DNA from: Streptococcus mitis
GTDB taxonomy: Bacteria; Bacillota; Bacilli; Lactobacillales; Streptococcaceae
Length of the DNA: 64,000 nucleotides
Assembly (NCBI RefSeq): GCF_001281025.1
Contig: NZ_CP012646.1
Coordinates: 773,001-837,000 of the forward strand
Reading direction: 5' to 3'
Below, piece after piece: positions 20,364 to 28,182 of the stretch (the first letter of the stretch is position 1; each line of letters opens with the position of its first letter). The position numbers and the translations under genes are program-made. Under the pieces are notes generated by a model that searched no databases, was not told the origin of the DNA, and saw only the letters and a program-made list of their open reading frames with translations.

Positions 20364-21637
20364 TGAAGATAAGTTGGAATGGATTTTCTAAAAAATCATA
20401 CCAAGAGCGCCTTGAGCTGTTAAAAGCTCAGGCGCTCCTTAGTCCTGAAAAACAAACCAGTCTGGAGCAGGATGAACAAATTAGCGTGACTGTCGCAGAC
20501 CAGCTGAGTGAGAATGTGGTGGGAACTTTTTCTTTACCTTATTCGCTGGTCCCAGAGGTCCTCGTCAACGGTCAGGAATACACAGTTCCCTATGTGACAG
20601 AAGAACCGTCCGTGGTTGCTGCGGCCAGCTATGCAAGTAAAATCATCAAGCGAGCAGGCGGTTTTACTGCTCAAGTTCATGAGCGCCAGATGATTGGGCA
20701 GGTAGCCCTTTATCAAGTTGCTAATCCTGAACAAGCGCAAGAGAAAATTGCCAGCAAGAAAGCCGAACTCTTGGAACTTGCCAATCAAGCCTATCCTTCT
20801 ATCGTTAAACGTGGAGGTGGGGCGCGTGATTTGCATGTAGAACAGATAAAAGGCGAAACAGACTTCCTTGTTGTTTATCTCCATGTTGATACCCAAGAAG
20901 CCATGGGAGCCAATATGCTCAACACCATGCTGGAAGCCTTGAAACCAGTCTTAGAAGAACTCAGTCAGGGACAGAGTCTTATGGGAATCCTGTCTAATTA
21001 CGCGACCGATTCTCTGGTGACTGCAAGCTGTCGTATCGCCTTTCGATACTTGAGCCGCCAAAAGGATCAAGGACGAGAAATTGCGGAGAAGATAGCCTTG
21101 GCTAGTCAGTTTGCGCAGGCTGATCCTTACCGAGCTGCTACTCATAATAAAGGGATTTTTAATGGTATAGATGCCATTTTAATAGCCACTGGTAATGACT
21201 GGCGTGCCATTGAGGCAGGGGCCCATGCTTTTGCCAGTCGAGATGGACGCTACCAAGGTCTTAGTCGCTGGACACTGGACCTTGAAAGAGAAGAATTGGT
21301 CGGTGAGATGACCCTGCCCATGCCTGTAGCGACCAAGGGTGGCTCTATCGGTCTCAACCCTCGTGTAGCCATCAGTCATGAATTACTGGGAAATCCTTCT
21401 GCCAAAGAATTAGCCCAGATTATCGTGTCTATCGGGCTTGCCCAAAACTTTGCGGCCCTCAAAGCCTTGGTGAGTACGGGTATTCAGCAGGGACATATGA
21501 AATTGCAGGCCAAATCCTTGGCACTTCTCGCAGGTGCTAGTGAATCCGAGGTAGCTCCCCTAGTCGAGCGCCTCATCGCAGATAAAACCTTTAACTTAGA
21601 GACTGCCCAGCGTTATCTAGAAAACTTAAGATCATAA
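20363..21637 (+). CDS. mvaA: Hydroxymethylglutaryl-CoA reductase (class II)
   Basis: A 424-residue class II HMG-CoA reductase giving mevalonate from HMG-CoA. Visible motifs include PYVTEEPSVVAAASYASK (catalytic Glu), DAMGANMLNTMLEAL, a GNDWRAIEAGAHAFASR segment and a C-terminal helical part. It overlaps mvaS by one base, and both make the precursor for undecaprenyl phosphate. A perfect terminator hairpin follows and also faces scrR. Confidence 0.93.
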   Translation: MKISWNGFSKKSYQERLELLKAQALLSPEKQTSLEQDEQISVTVADQLSENVVGTFSLPYSLVPEVLVNGQEYTVPYVTEEPSVVAAASYASKIIKRAGGFTAQVHERQMIGQVALYQVANPEQAQEKIASKKAELLELANQAYPSIVKRGGGARDLHVEQIKGETDFLVVYLHVDTQEAMGANMLNTMLEALKPVLEELSQGQSLMGILSNYATDSLVTASCRIAFRYLSRQKDQGREIAEKIALASQFAQADPYRAATHNKGIFNGIDAILIATGNDWRAIEAGAHAFASRDGRYQGLSRWTLDLEREELVGEMTLPMPVATKGGSIGLNPRVAISHELLGNPSAKELAQIIVSIGLAQNFAALKALVSTGIQQGHMKLQAKSLALLAGASESEVAPLVERLIADKTFNLETAQRYLENLRS

Positions 21638-21638
21638 A

Positions 21639-21668
21639 AAAACTCAGACGAATTGGTCTGAGTTTTCT
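21639..21668. terminator. Bidirectional terminator between mvaA and scrR
   Basis: AAAACTCAGAC (21639-21649) pairs perfectly with GTCTGAGTTTT (21656-21666) around GAATTG. A and T runs on the two sides let it serve both converging genes. Confidence 0.88.
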
Positions 21669-21673
21669 TGTGT

Positions 21674-22639
21674 TTAAATACTTTTTCCTGGTAATAGAGT
21701 AACTGGTAAGAAGTAACCAGTTGTTGCGACTTCTTTGCCTTCGATTTTTTGCAAGAGGAGGTCAACGGTAAGGCAGGCAATCTCTTCCAAAGGTTGCTTA
21801 ATAGTAGCCAGTTGAGGGTAGTAATTCTCGATAAAGTAGGTCCCATCATAGCCGATGATTTTAAGCTCTTCTGGTACAGAAATTCCCAGTTCCTGAGCAA
21901 TTTTAATGACTAGAATAGCGGTCAAATCATCCGAAGCAAAGATGGCATCTGGTTTTTGATGAGTCAAGATATTCTTGATTTCCATTTCTTTTCTGACGGG
22001 AGAAAAGTCACTGGAAACATTGATAATAGGAGCTTTGGGGAGTACAGAAGCAAAACCAGCGTGGCGCAGTCCAGTTGGCGAATTGGAATTGTCATTCCCT
22101 GTAATCATGATGATAGATTGGGCGCCTGTCTTAACCAAGGTCTGGGCAGCAAGAACCCCACCAGCATAGTTGTCAGAGGAGACGACTGGGATGTCTGGCG
22201 ATAGGTTTCGGTCAAAGGAAATAATCGGCGCCGTCACGCGATTGTAGTCTTCGATTCCCAAGTTGTGACTACCAGAAATGATGCCGTCTACCTGATTGGC
22301 TTCCAACATTTCTATGTATTCGCGTTCCTTCTCAGAGTCGTGTTCGCTGTTGCAGATGATGGTCTTGTAACCATTTTTAAAGAGTTGGTGTTCCAGCTTA
22401 TCAATCAATTCTGCATAGAAAACATTGGAAATATTTGGGAAAATCAAACCGATTAACTTAGCTGATTTTCCTTGTAGACTGCGAGCTAGGTTGTTGGGTT
22501 TATAGCCCAGTTCTCGCATGGCTTCATTTACCTTTTGAATGGTTTTTTCAGATAGATACCCTTTTTTATTGATAACCCGAGAAACGGTAGTAGGGCTGAC
22601 GCCTGCAAGTTTGGCGACATCAGTTAGTTTTGCGACCAT
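21674..22639 (-). CDS. scrR: LacI-family sucrose repressor ScrR
   Basis: A 321-residue LacI/GalR repressor. The N-terminal helix-turn-helix is KLTDVAKLAGVSPTTVSRVIN, and the hinge helix NNLARSLQGKSAKLIGLIFP is typical. A periplasmic-binding-protein-like sugar domain follows. Its start lies inside the 3' end of scrB (20-base overlap), so it is cotranscribed with the sucrose hydrolase it controls. The divergent scrB/scrA interval contains inverted repeats suited to this family. Confidence 0.9.
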   Translation of the reverse strand: MVAKLTDVAKLAGVSPTTVSRVINKKGYLSEKTIQKVNEAMRELGYKPNNLARSLQGKSAKLIGLIFPNISNVFYAELIDKLEHQLFKNGYKTIICNSEHDSEKEREYIEMLEANQVDGIISGSHNLGIEDYNRVTAPIISFDRNLSPDIPVVSSDNYAGGVLAAQTLVKTGAQSIIMITGNDNSNSPTGLRHAGFASVLPKAPIINVSSDFSPVRKEMEIKNILTHQKPDAIFASDDLTAILVIKIAQELGISVPEELKIIGYDGTYFIENYYPQLATIKQPLEEIACLTVDLLLQKIEGKEVATTGYFLPVTLLPGKSI

Positions 22640-24074
22640 AATCTAATTCATAGTAAGTTCCAGTTGGGTTTCCAGATTTAATCAGGATACCATTTTGGTC
22701 CTCATGTGGGAAGACACGACCAGAAAATACTTTTTCTCCTTTATTGATGAAAATTTCAAAGACAGAGTTATCGATGAAAATCGTAGCAGTAGTAGCCTGA
22801 TTCTCGATAGGGCAAGAACGAGTAGTTCCAAATTCTTGGGCATACTGTTCTCCAGCCTGGCTACGATCCACTGTCACTTGACCATTTACAAGGTCAAAGT
22901 TGATGGAAAGTCCTTTGCCTTCTTTATCAGCTAGTAAGACAATCTCGCTCTGGCTATTAGCTTCCAAGCTGAGTTCAAGTTCGTAAGTGTTCTTAGTTTG
23001 GACACGATTTGAGAAGGCTTCTTCAGAGGCACGAAGGTCCTTGACAGCTGCGACTGGGAATTGGTAGAGTTTGCCGTCTTTGATAATCAGTTCCTTGACC
23101 AAAGAGAAGGTTCCTTGGTGGTCAAAACGATCAGATGGATATGAAACATCAGGCAAGCCAAGCCAGCTAACAGCTAGAGCACGTCCATCAGGAGCGTTGA
23201 AGGCTTGAGTTGCATAGGCTTCGAAACCATAGTCCATGTTTTGAAGTTGAGATACATCTACCATTTTAGCATTTTCAGGGTTAAAGGAAGCCCCAATTTT
23301 ATACATATTTGGATAGATATTATCGTAGTCTAGAACATCTTTATCCAATCCTTGTGGGCAGTAGAGAAGGACAGGTTGCTCGCCTACAAAGACCAGGTTT
23401 GGACATTCCATCATGTAGGCAGTGCGGTCGTTAGCAAAGTCAAGGTCGCCAACAGCTTGCCAGTTTGTGTAGTCATTGTCAATAGCTTTGTAGAGACGGA
23501 CGAAGCCTTTTTTCTCCAAGTCCTGTCCACCGACGATGGCATAATATTGCCCCTTGAAGTTAAAAATTTGCGGATCGCGGAAGTGGTCTGTAGAGTCTGC
23601 TGGCTGGTCAATCAAGATCTTGTCAATCTTCGTAATATTGCCATCCTTATCCATCAAAGCCCCAATCTGGTATGGGTGACGGATCCAGTTTTCGTCGCGA
23701 ACATTTCCTGTATAGAATAGGAACAAGTTATCACCAAACTGCATGGCAGAACCAGAGTAGGCACCGTGGCTATCTAATGGAGTATCAGGCAAAACTTTGG
23801 CACCAGTTTCTGTGAAGTGAACCAAGTCCTCGCTTTCCAATTGAACCCAAGATTTCAAACCGTGGGCTGCACCAAAAGGAAAGTTTTGATAAAAAACAAT
23901 CCACTTCCCATCAAAGTAAGAAAAGCCATTTGGGTCGTTTAGAAGTCCTGTTTTTGGCTCAACATGGTAATGAGTATGCCATGGAGATTGTGCCATATTT
24001 TCCTTTATATGTTGAATTTCTTCTTGCGTCCAATCTTGATAAAGTCTGTAACGATGCTCAGTTGTCCATTCCAT
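22620..24074 (-). CDS. scrB: Sucrose-6-phosphate hydrolase
   Basis: A 484-residue GH32 enzyme that splits sucrose 6-phosphate into glucose 6-phosphate and fructose. The three acidic residues are in LLNDPNGF (nucleophile, residue about 46), HFRDPQIF (transition-state stabiliser) and MECPNL (acid/base). The C-terminal beta-sandwich carries IFIDNSVFEIFINKGE. GGAGG precedes the ATG at 24074. It faces scrA across a 380-base control region. Confidence 0.95.
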   Translation of the reverse strand: MEWTTEHRYRLYQDWTQEEIQHIKENMAQSPWHTHYHVEPKTGLLNDPNGFSYFDGKWIVFYQNFPFGAAHGLKSWVQLESEDLVHFTETGAKVLPDTPLDSHGAYSGSAMQFGDNLFLFYTGNVRDENWIRHPYQIGALMDKDGNITKIDKILIDQPADSTDHFRDPQIFNFKGQYYAIVGGQDLEKKGFVRLYKAIDNDYTNWQAVGDLDFANDRTAYMMECPNLVFVGEQPVLLYCPQGLDKDVLDYDNIYPNMYKIGASFNPENAKMVDVSQLQNMDYGFEAYATQAFNAPDGRALAVSWLGLPDVSYPSDRFDHQGTFSLVKELIIKDGKLYQFPVAAVKDLRASEEAFSNRVQTKNTYELELSLEANSQSEIVLLADKEGKGLSINFDLVNGQVTVDRSQAGEQYAQEFGTTRSCPIENQATTATIFIDNSVFEIFINKGEKVFSGRVFPHEDQNGILIKSGNPTGTYYELDYGRKTN

Positions 24075-24107
24075 TCATTCATTCCTCCAAAAATCTTATC
24101 ACTTTTA

Positions 24108-24136
24108 ATAGTAACCGTTTTCGGTTAAAAAAGCAA
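24108..24136 (-). promoter_or_regulatory. scrB promoter with overlapping operator
   Basis: On the minus strand, TTGCTT (24136-24131) and TACTAT (24113-24108) are spaced by 17 bases. The spacer holds the inverted repeat TAACCG-TTTT-CGGTTA (24112-24127), a likely ScrR operator that would block the polymerase. Confidence 0.6.
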
Positions 24137-24358
24137 GTCTTTTATGTTAAAAAAGAGAAAAAACTGTCAAACGTTTATCACAAAACAAAACCAGAAAATC
24201 AATCAACTTTTCAAGAAAATATGAAAGATAATGAAATAAAAGCCTTTTTAACCAAGGGTTCAAACTTATTTTTTCAAGAGATGTCTGTTAAAACAGTCAA
24301 AAACAATCAATCTGAAACGTGTCTACTAAGTGGATAGAATATTTTTTCTGCAAAACGC

Positions 24359-24386
24359 TTGACATATTTCTAAAACATGATAAAAT
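24359..24386 (+). promoter_or_regulatory. scrA promoter
   Basis: TTGACA (24359-24364), a 16-base spacer and TAAAAT (24381-24386). The sequence AAAACGCTT just upstream overlaps the -35. Confidence 0.7.
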
Positions 24387-24404
24387 AATAGTCGTAAGGG
24401 CGAA

Positions 24405-24418
24405 TAAAATCGCTTTCA
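24405..24418 (+). promoter_or_regulatory. cre-like site downstream of the scrA promoter
   Basis: TAAAATCGCTTTCA fits the 14-base catabolite-responsive consensus TGWNANCGNWNNCA with one mismatch (G to A at position 2). It lies just downstream of the predicted start of transcription, where CcpA would act as a roadblock. It could instead be a second ScrR operator. Confidence 0.45.
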
Positions 24419-24455
24419 AACAATAACGAAATTTTATATAAGGAGATTTTTGCAA

Positions 24456-26339
24456 ATGAACAATCAGGAAATTGCAAAAAAAGTCATCGATGCCTTGGGC
24501 GGACGTGAAAATGTCAACAGTGTTGCCCACTGTGCGACTCGTCTTCGTGTCATGGTCAAAGATGAAGGAAAAATCAATAAAGAAGTGATTGAGAACTTGG
24601 AAAAAGTTCAAGGTGCGTTCTTTAACTCAGGTCAATACCAAATCATCTTTGGTACAGGTACAGTTAACAAAATGTACGATGAAGTTGTTGCACTTGGTTT
24701 GCCAACATCATCTAAAGATGACATGAAAGCAGAAGCTGCTAAACAAGGGAACTGGTTCCAACGTGCTATCCGTACTTTCGGTGACGTTTTCGTTCCAATC
24801 ATCCCAGTTATCGTAGCGACAGGTCTCTTCATGGGTGTGCGTGGTCTCTTGACTGCTCTTGGAATGACACTTCCAGCTGATGTGACAACTTACACTCAAA
24901 TCTTGACAGATACAGCCTTTATCATCTTGCCAGGTTTGGTTGTGTGGTCAACCTTCCGTGTATTCGGTGGAAATCCAGCCGTTGGTATTGTTCTTGGTAT
25001 GATGCTTGTTTCTGGCTCACTTCCAAACGCTTGGGCAGTCGCTTCAGGTGGTGAAGTAACAGCTATGAACTTCTTTGGTTTCATCCCTGTTGTTGGTTTG
25101 CAAGGTTCAGTTCTTCCAGCCTTCATCATCGGGGTTGTCGGAGCTAAATTTGAAAAAGCTGTCCGCAAGGTTGTTCCAGATGTGATTGACCTCTTAGTAA
25201 CGCCATTCGTGACACTTTTGGTTATGTCTATCCTTGGACTCTTTGTCATCGGACCAGTCTTCCACGTCGTTGAAAACTACATCCTTATCGCTACAAAAGC
25301 GATCCTCAGCTTGCCATTTGGTCTTGGTGGTTTCTTGATCGGTGGGGTTCACCAATTGATCGTCGTGTCAGGTGTGCACCACATCTTCAACTTGCTTGAA
25401 GTTCAATTGCTTGCTGCTGACCATGCTAACCCATTTAACGCGATCATCACAGCTGCTATGACAGCTCAAGGTGCTGCGACTGTTGCGGTTGGTGTTAAAA
25501 CTAAAAATCCAAAACTGAAAACACTTGCTTTCCCAGCTGCTCTTTCTGCCTTCCTAGGTATTACAGAGCCTGCTATCTTCGGGGTGAACTTGCGCTTCCG
25601 TAAACCATTCTTCCTTTCATTGATTGCTGGTGCAATCGGTGGTGGATTGGCTTCAATCCTTGGACTTGCTGCTACTGGTAGTGGTATCACTATCATCCCT
25701 GGTACAATGCTTTATGCAGGTAATGGACAACTTCCACTATATCTTCTTATGGTAGCTGTATCATTTGTCCTTGGTTTTGCCCTTACTTACATGTTTGGTT
25801 ACGAAGATGAAGTAGAGGCAACTGCATCTGCAAAACAAGCTGAAGTTGCTGAAGCAAAAGAAGAAGTTGCGCCAGCATCTCTTCAAAATGAAACACTTGT
25901 AACTCCTATCGTTGGTGATGTTGTCGCTCTTGCTGATGTCAATGACCCAGTCTTCTCAAGTGGAGCTATGGGGCAAGGTATCGCTGTGAAACCAAGCCAA
26001 GGTGTGGTATATGCACCAGCTGATGCTGAAGTTTCAATTGCCTTTCCAACAGGACACGCTTTTGGTTTGAAAACAACTGATGGTGCTGAAGTCTTGATCC
26101 ACGTTGGTATCGACACTGTAACAATGAACGGTGAAGGTTTTGAAGCAAAAGTTGCTCAAGGTGACAAGGTTAAAGCTGGCGATGTTCTTGGAACATTTGA
26201 CTCAAATAAAATCGCTGCAGCTGGACTTGATGATACAACAATGGTTATCGTTACAAATACAGCTGACTACGCTTCAGTAGCTCCAGTCGCAACAGGTTCA
26301 GTTGCGAAGGGGGATGCTGTGATCGAAGTGAAAATCTAA
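24456..26339 (+). CDS. scrA: Sucrose PTS permease EIIBCA
   Basis: A 627-residue PTS enzyme II that imports sucrose as sucrose 6-phosphate. The domains are in order B-C-A. EIIB has its phosphocysteine in VAHCATRLRV (about residue 26). EIIC has roughly ten hydrophobic segments between 105 and 450 with the GITEPAIFGVNLR signature. An Ala/Glu linker leads to EIIA with the phosphohistidine in VLIHVGIDTV. I chose ATG 24456, with AGGAG at 24441-24445. A TTG at 24450 is in frame. The product feeds ScrB directly. Confidence 0.95.
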   Translation: MNNQEIAKKVIDALGGRENVNSVAHCATRLRVMVKDEGKINKEVIENLEKVQGAFFNSGQYQIIFGTGTVNKMYDEVVALGLPTSSKDDMKAEAAKQGNWFQRAIRTFGDVFVPIIPVIVATGLFMGVRGLLTALGMTLPADVTTYTQILTDTAFIILPGLVVWSTFRVFGGNPAVGIVLGMMLVSGSLPNAWAVASGGEVTAMNFFGFIPVVGLQGSVLPAFIIGVVGAKFEKAVRKVVPDVIDLLVTPFVTLLVMSILGLFVIGPVFHVVENYILIATKAILSLPFGLGGFLIGGVHQLIVVSGVHHIFNLLEVQLLAADHANPFNAIITAAMTAQGAATVAVGVKTKNPKLKTLAFPAALSAFLGITEPAIFGVNLRFRKPFFLSLIAGAIGGGLASILGLAATGSGITIIPGTMLYAGNGQLPLYLLMVAVSFVLGFALTYMFGYEDEVEATASAKQAEVAEAKEEVAPASLQNETLVTPIVGDVVALADVNDPVFSSGAMGQGIAVKPSQGVVYAPADAEVSIAFPTGHAFGLKTTDGAEVLIHVGIDTVTMNGEGFEAKVAQGDKVKAGDVLGTFDSNKIAAAGLDDTTMVIVTNTADYASVAPVATGSVAKGDAVIEVKI

Positions 26340-26357
26340 TCAATCCTCTCTAATGTG

Positions 26358-26391
26358 AAAACGAACAAATGACATGTTTGTTCGTTTTTGC
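26358..26391 (+). terminator. Terminator after scrA
   Basis: AAAACGAACAAA (26358-26369) pairs perfectly with TTTGTTCGTTTT (26377-26388) around seven bases. Confidence 0.9.
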
Positions 26392-26452
26392 TTGAATGGT
26401 AAGATTTACAGAGGAAAATCTAAAAAATAGAGAAATTTAGACTTTCGAAATA

Positions 26453-26461
26453 TGCTATAAT
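26453..26461 (+). promoter_or_regulatory. Extended -10 promoter of scrK
   Basis: TGCTATAAT, a full extended -10 (TATAAT at 26456-26461), lies 27 bases before the ATG. No clear -35 is seen. Confidence 0.65.
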
Positions 26462-26488
26462 AAAGAAAATAAAAACAAGAGGTTTATC

Positions 26489-27376
26489 ATGACAAAATTA
26501 TATGGAAGCTTGGAAGCGGGCGGTACAAAGTTTGTCTGTGCTGTCGGTGATGAAAACTTTAACGTTGTAGAAAAAACACAATTTCCAACAACAACTCCAA
26601 TCGAAACAATCGATAAAACCATCAAGTTCTTCTCAAAATTCGATAATCTTGCTGGTCTTGCAGTTGGTTCATTTGGTCCAATTGATATTGACAAAAATTC
26701 AAAAACCTATGGCTTTATCACAACGACTCCAAAACCAAACTGGGCAAATGTGGACTTGCTTGGTGCCCTTCGTCGCGCTTTAAACGTACCAATGTACTTC
26801 ACTACAGACGTAAACAGCTCTGCCTATGGTGAAGTGGTTGCCCGTAACAATGCTGGCGGTCGTATCGAAAACTTGGTTTACTACACAATCGGTACAGGTA
26901 TCGGTGCAGGTGTCATCCAACGTGGTGAGTTTATCGGTGGTGCGGGTCACCCTGAAATGGGCCACTACTATGTGGCGAAACACCCAATGGATATTGAAAA
27001 AGAATTCAACGGTGTTTGTCCATTCCACAAAGGCTGCTTGGAAGGCTTTGCGGCTGGACCAAGTTTGGAAGCTCGTACAGGTATTCGTGGTGAAAACATT
27101 GAACTTAACAGCTCTGTCTGGGATGTTCAAGCCTACTACATCGCTCAAGCTGCAGTCAATGCGACAGTGACTTTCCGCCCAGATGTGATCGTCTTTGGTG
27201 GTGGGGTCATGGCTCAACAACACATGCTGGACCGTGTCCGTGAGAAATTTACAGCTCTTCTCAATGGCTACCTTCCAGTACCAGATGTGCGTGACTATAT
27301 CGTGACTCCAGCAGTCGCAGGGAATGGTTCTGCCACACTTGGGAACTTTGTCCTTGCAAAAGAAGTTTCAAAATAA
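26489..27376 (+). CDS. scrK: Fructokinase ScrK
   Basis: A 295-residue ROK-family kinase that phosphorylates the fructose released by ScrB. The N-terminal ATP loop is LEAGGTKFVCAVGD. The central YYTIGTGIGAGVI and the ROK zinc motif (GHPEMGHYYVAKHP then CPFHKGCLEG) are intact. It has its own promoter and terminator, so it can be expressed apart from scrA. Confidence 0.94.
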   Translation: MTKLYGSLEAGGTKFVCAVGDENFNVVEKTQFPTTTPIETIDKTIKFFSKFDNLAGLAVGSFGPIDIDKNSKTYGFITTTPKPNWANVDLLGALRRALNVPMYFTTDVNSSAYGEVVARNNAGGRIENLVYYTIGTGIGAGVIQRGEFIGGAGHPEMGHYYVAKHPMDIEKEFNGVCPFHKGCLEGFAAGPSLEARTGIRGENIELNSSVWDVQAYYIAQAAVNATVTFRPDVIVFGGGVMAQQHMLDRVREKFTALLNGYLPVPDVRDYIVTPAVAGNGSATLGNFVLAKEVSK

Positions 27377-27381
27377 ACCAC

Positions 27382-27412
27382 AAAATCCGCTTGGGAAACC
27401 AAACGGATTTTT
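27382..27412. terminator. Bidirectional terminator between scrK and the VTT gene
   Basis: AAAATCCG-CTTGG pairs with CCAAA-CGGATTTT around GAAA, with one internal mismatch. The flanking A and T runs serve both converging genes. Confidence 0.85.
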
Positions 27413-27418
27413 TATGTG

Positions 27419-28036
27419 TCAAAGCATTTGCCAGAAAAAGTCAATAATATAGGTCAGACCGTAGGTATAAACCACGAGGGTAAAGGGTTTGGTCAGAATG
27501 ATGATGGTCATATAGCGCTTGAAGCTCATCTTGGTCAAGGCAGCCAGCATACAGAGAAAGTCAGCAGGGCTAACAGGCCAAATCATCATAAAGATAAAGA
27601 AACGGTCAAAACGATTGCCCTTATCTAGCCAGCCGATATACTTGTCATAGGTGCGCTTGCTGACGACAGACTGGACAAATGCGGCCCCATAGAGGCGCAC
27701 CAGATAAAAGATAATGGCACAGCCAATCACGATGCCGATATAGTTGTAGATAGTCCCGATGATGTGCCCGTAAATAAAGACCCCAGCCACCGAGGTCAAG
27801 GCCCCAGGAATGATAGGTACGACCGTCTGTAAAATCTGTAAAAAGATAAAGAGAGGTGGCCCCCAGATACCTGCCTGCTGGATAAAGGCAGAGAGGGTTT
27901 CCTTAGACTGTAAAACCCCAGCTTGATAAGCCCAAATACAGAAAATCAAACTCCCAACCCCACCAACAATCGATGAGATATTGATAACTTGCTGCAGAAG
28001 GGGAGATACAGCTTTCATTTGTTTATCCTGTGACAT
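27419..28036 (-). CDS. TVP38/TMEM64 (VTT-domain) membrane protein
   Basis: A 205-residue integral membrane protein of the SNARE-associated/VTT (DedA-like) family. About five hydrophobic helices are visible. The loop LQTVVPIIPGALTSVAGVFIYGHIIGTIYNYIG, split by a P..PG turn, resembles the re-entrant loop of the family, and MMIWPVSPADFLCMLAALTKMSFKRY is conserved. Bacterial members are linked to lipid flipping, such as undecaprenyl phosphate recycling, but this is not shown for this branch. GAGGAG precedes the ATG. Confidence 0.85.
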   Translation of the reverse strand: MSQDKQMKAVSPLLQQVINISSIVGGVGSLIFCIWAYQAGVLQSKETLSAFIQQAGIWGPPLFIFLQILQTVVPIIPGALTSVAGVFIYGHIIGTIYNYIGIVIGCAIIFYLVRLYGAAFVQSVVSKRTYDKYIGWLDKGNRFDRFFIFMMIWPVSPADFLCMLAALTKMSFKRYMTIIILTKPFTLVVYTYGLTYIIDFFWQML

Positions 28037-28141
28037 GTAAACTCCTCATAGATAGTATAATTCTACTATACCATATTTTGGAGGAGAAAGGGGGAAGATT
28101 GCTTTTGCTATGGGAAGAGTGATGGACTTTGAGTCTAAACA

Positions 28142-28150
28142 TGCTATAAT
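28142..28150 (+). promoter_or_regulatory. Extended -10 promoter of hsdR
   Basis: TGCTATAAT (TATAAT at 28145-28150) precedes a strong AAAGGAGAG ribosome-binding site at 28171-28179 and the ATG at 28183. Confidence 0.65.
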
Positions 28151-28182
28151 AAAAGGAGCAGACATGTAGCAAAGGAGAGAGT

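Larger units (their letters stand above)
24075..24455. other. Divergent scrB/scrA control region
   Basis: A 381-base non-coding interval. It contains the scrB promoter-operator, a second palindromic centre AAACGTTT at about 24168-24175, and the scrA promoter with a cre-like site. The middle, 24180-24300, is A+T-rich with no further structure I can support. Confidence 0.6.
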
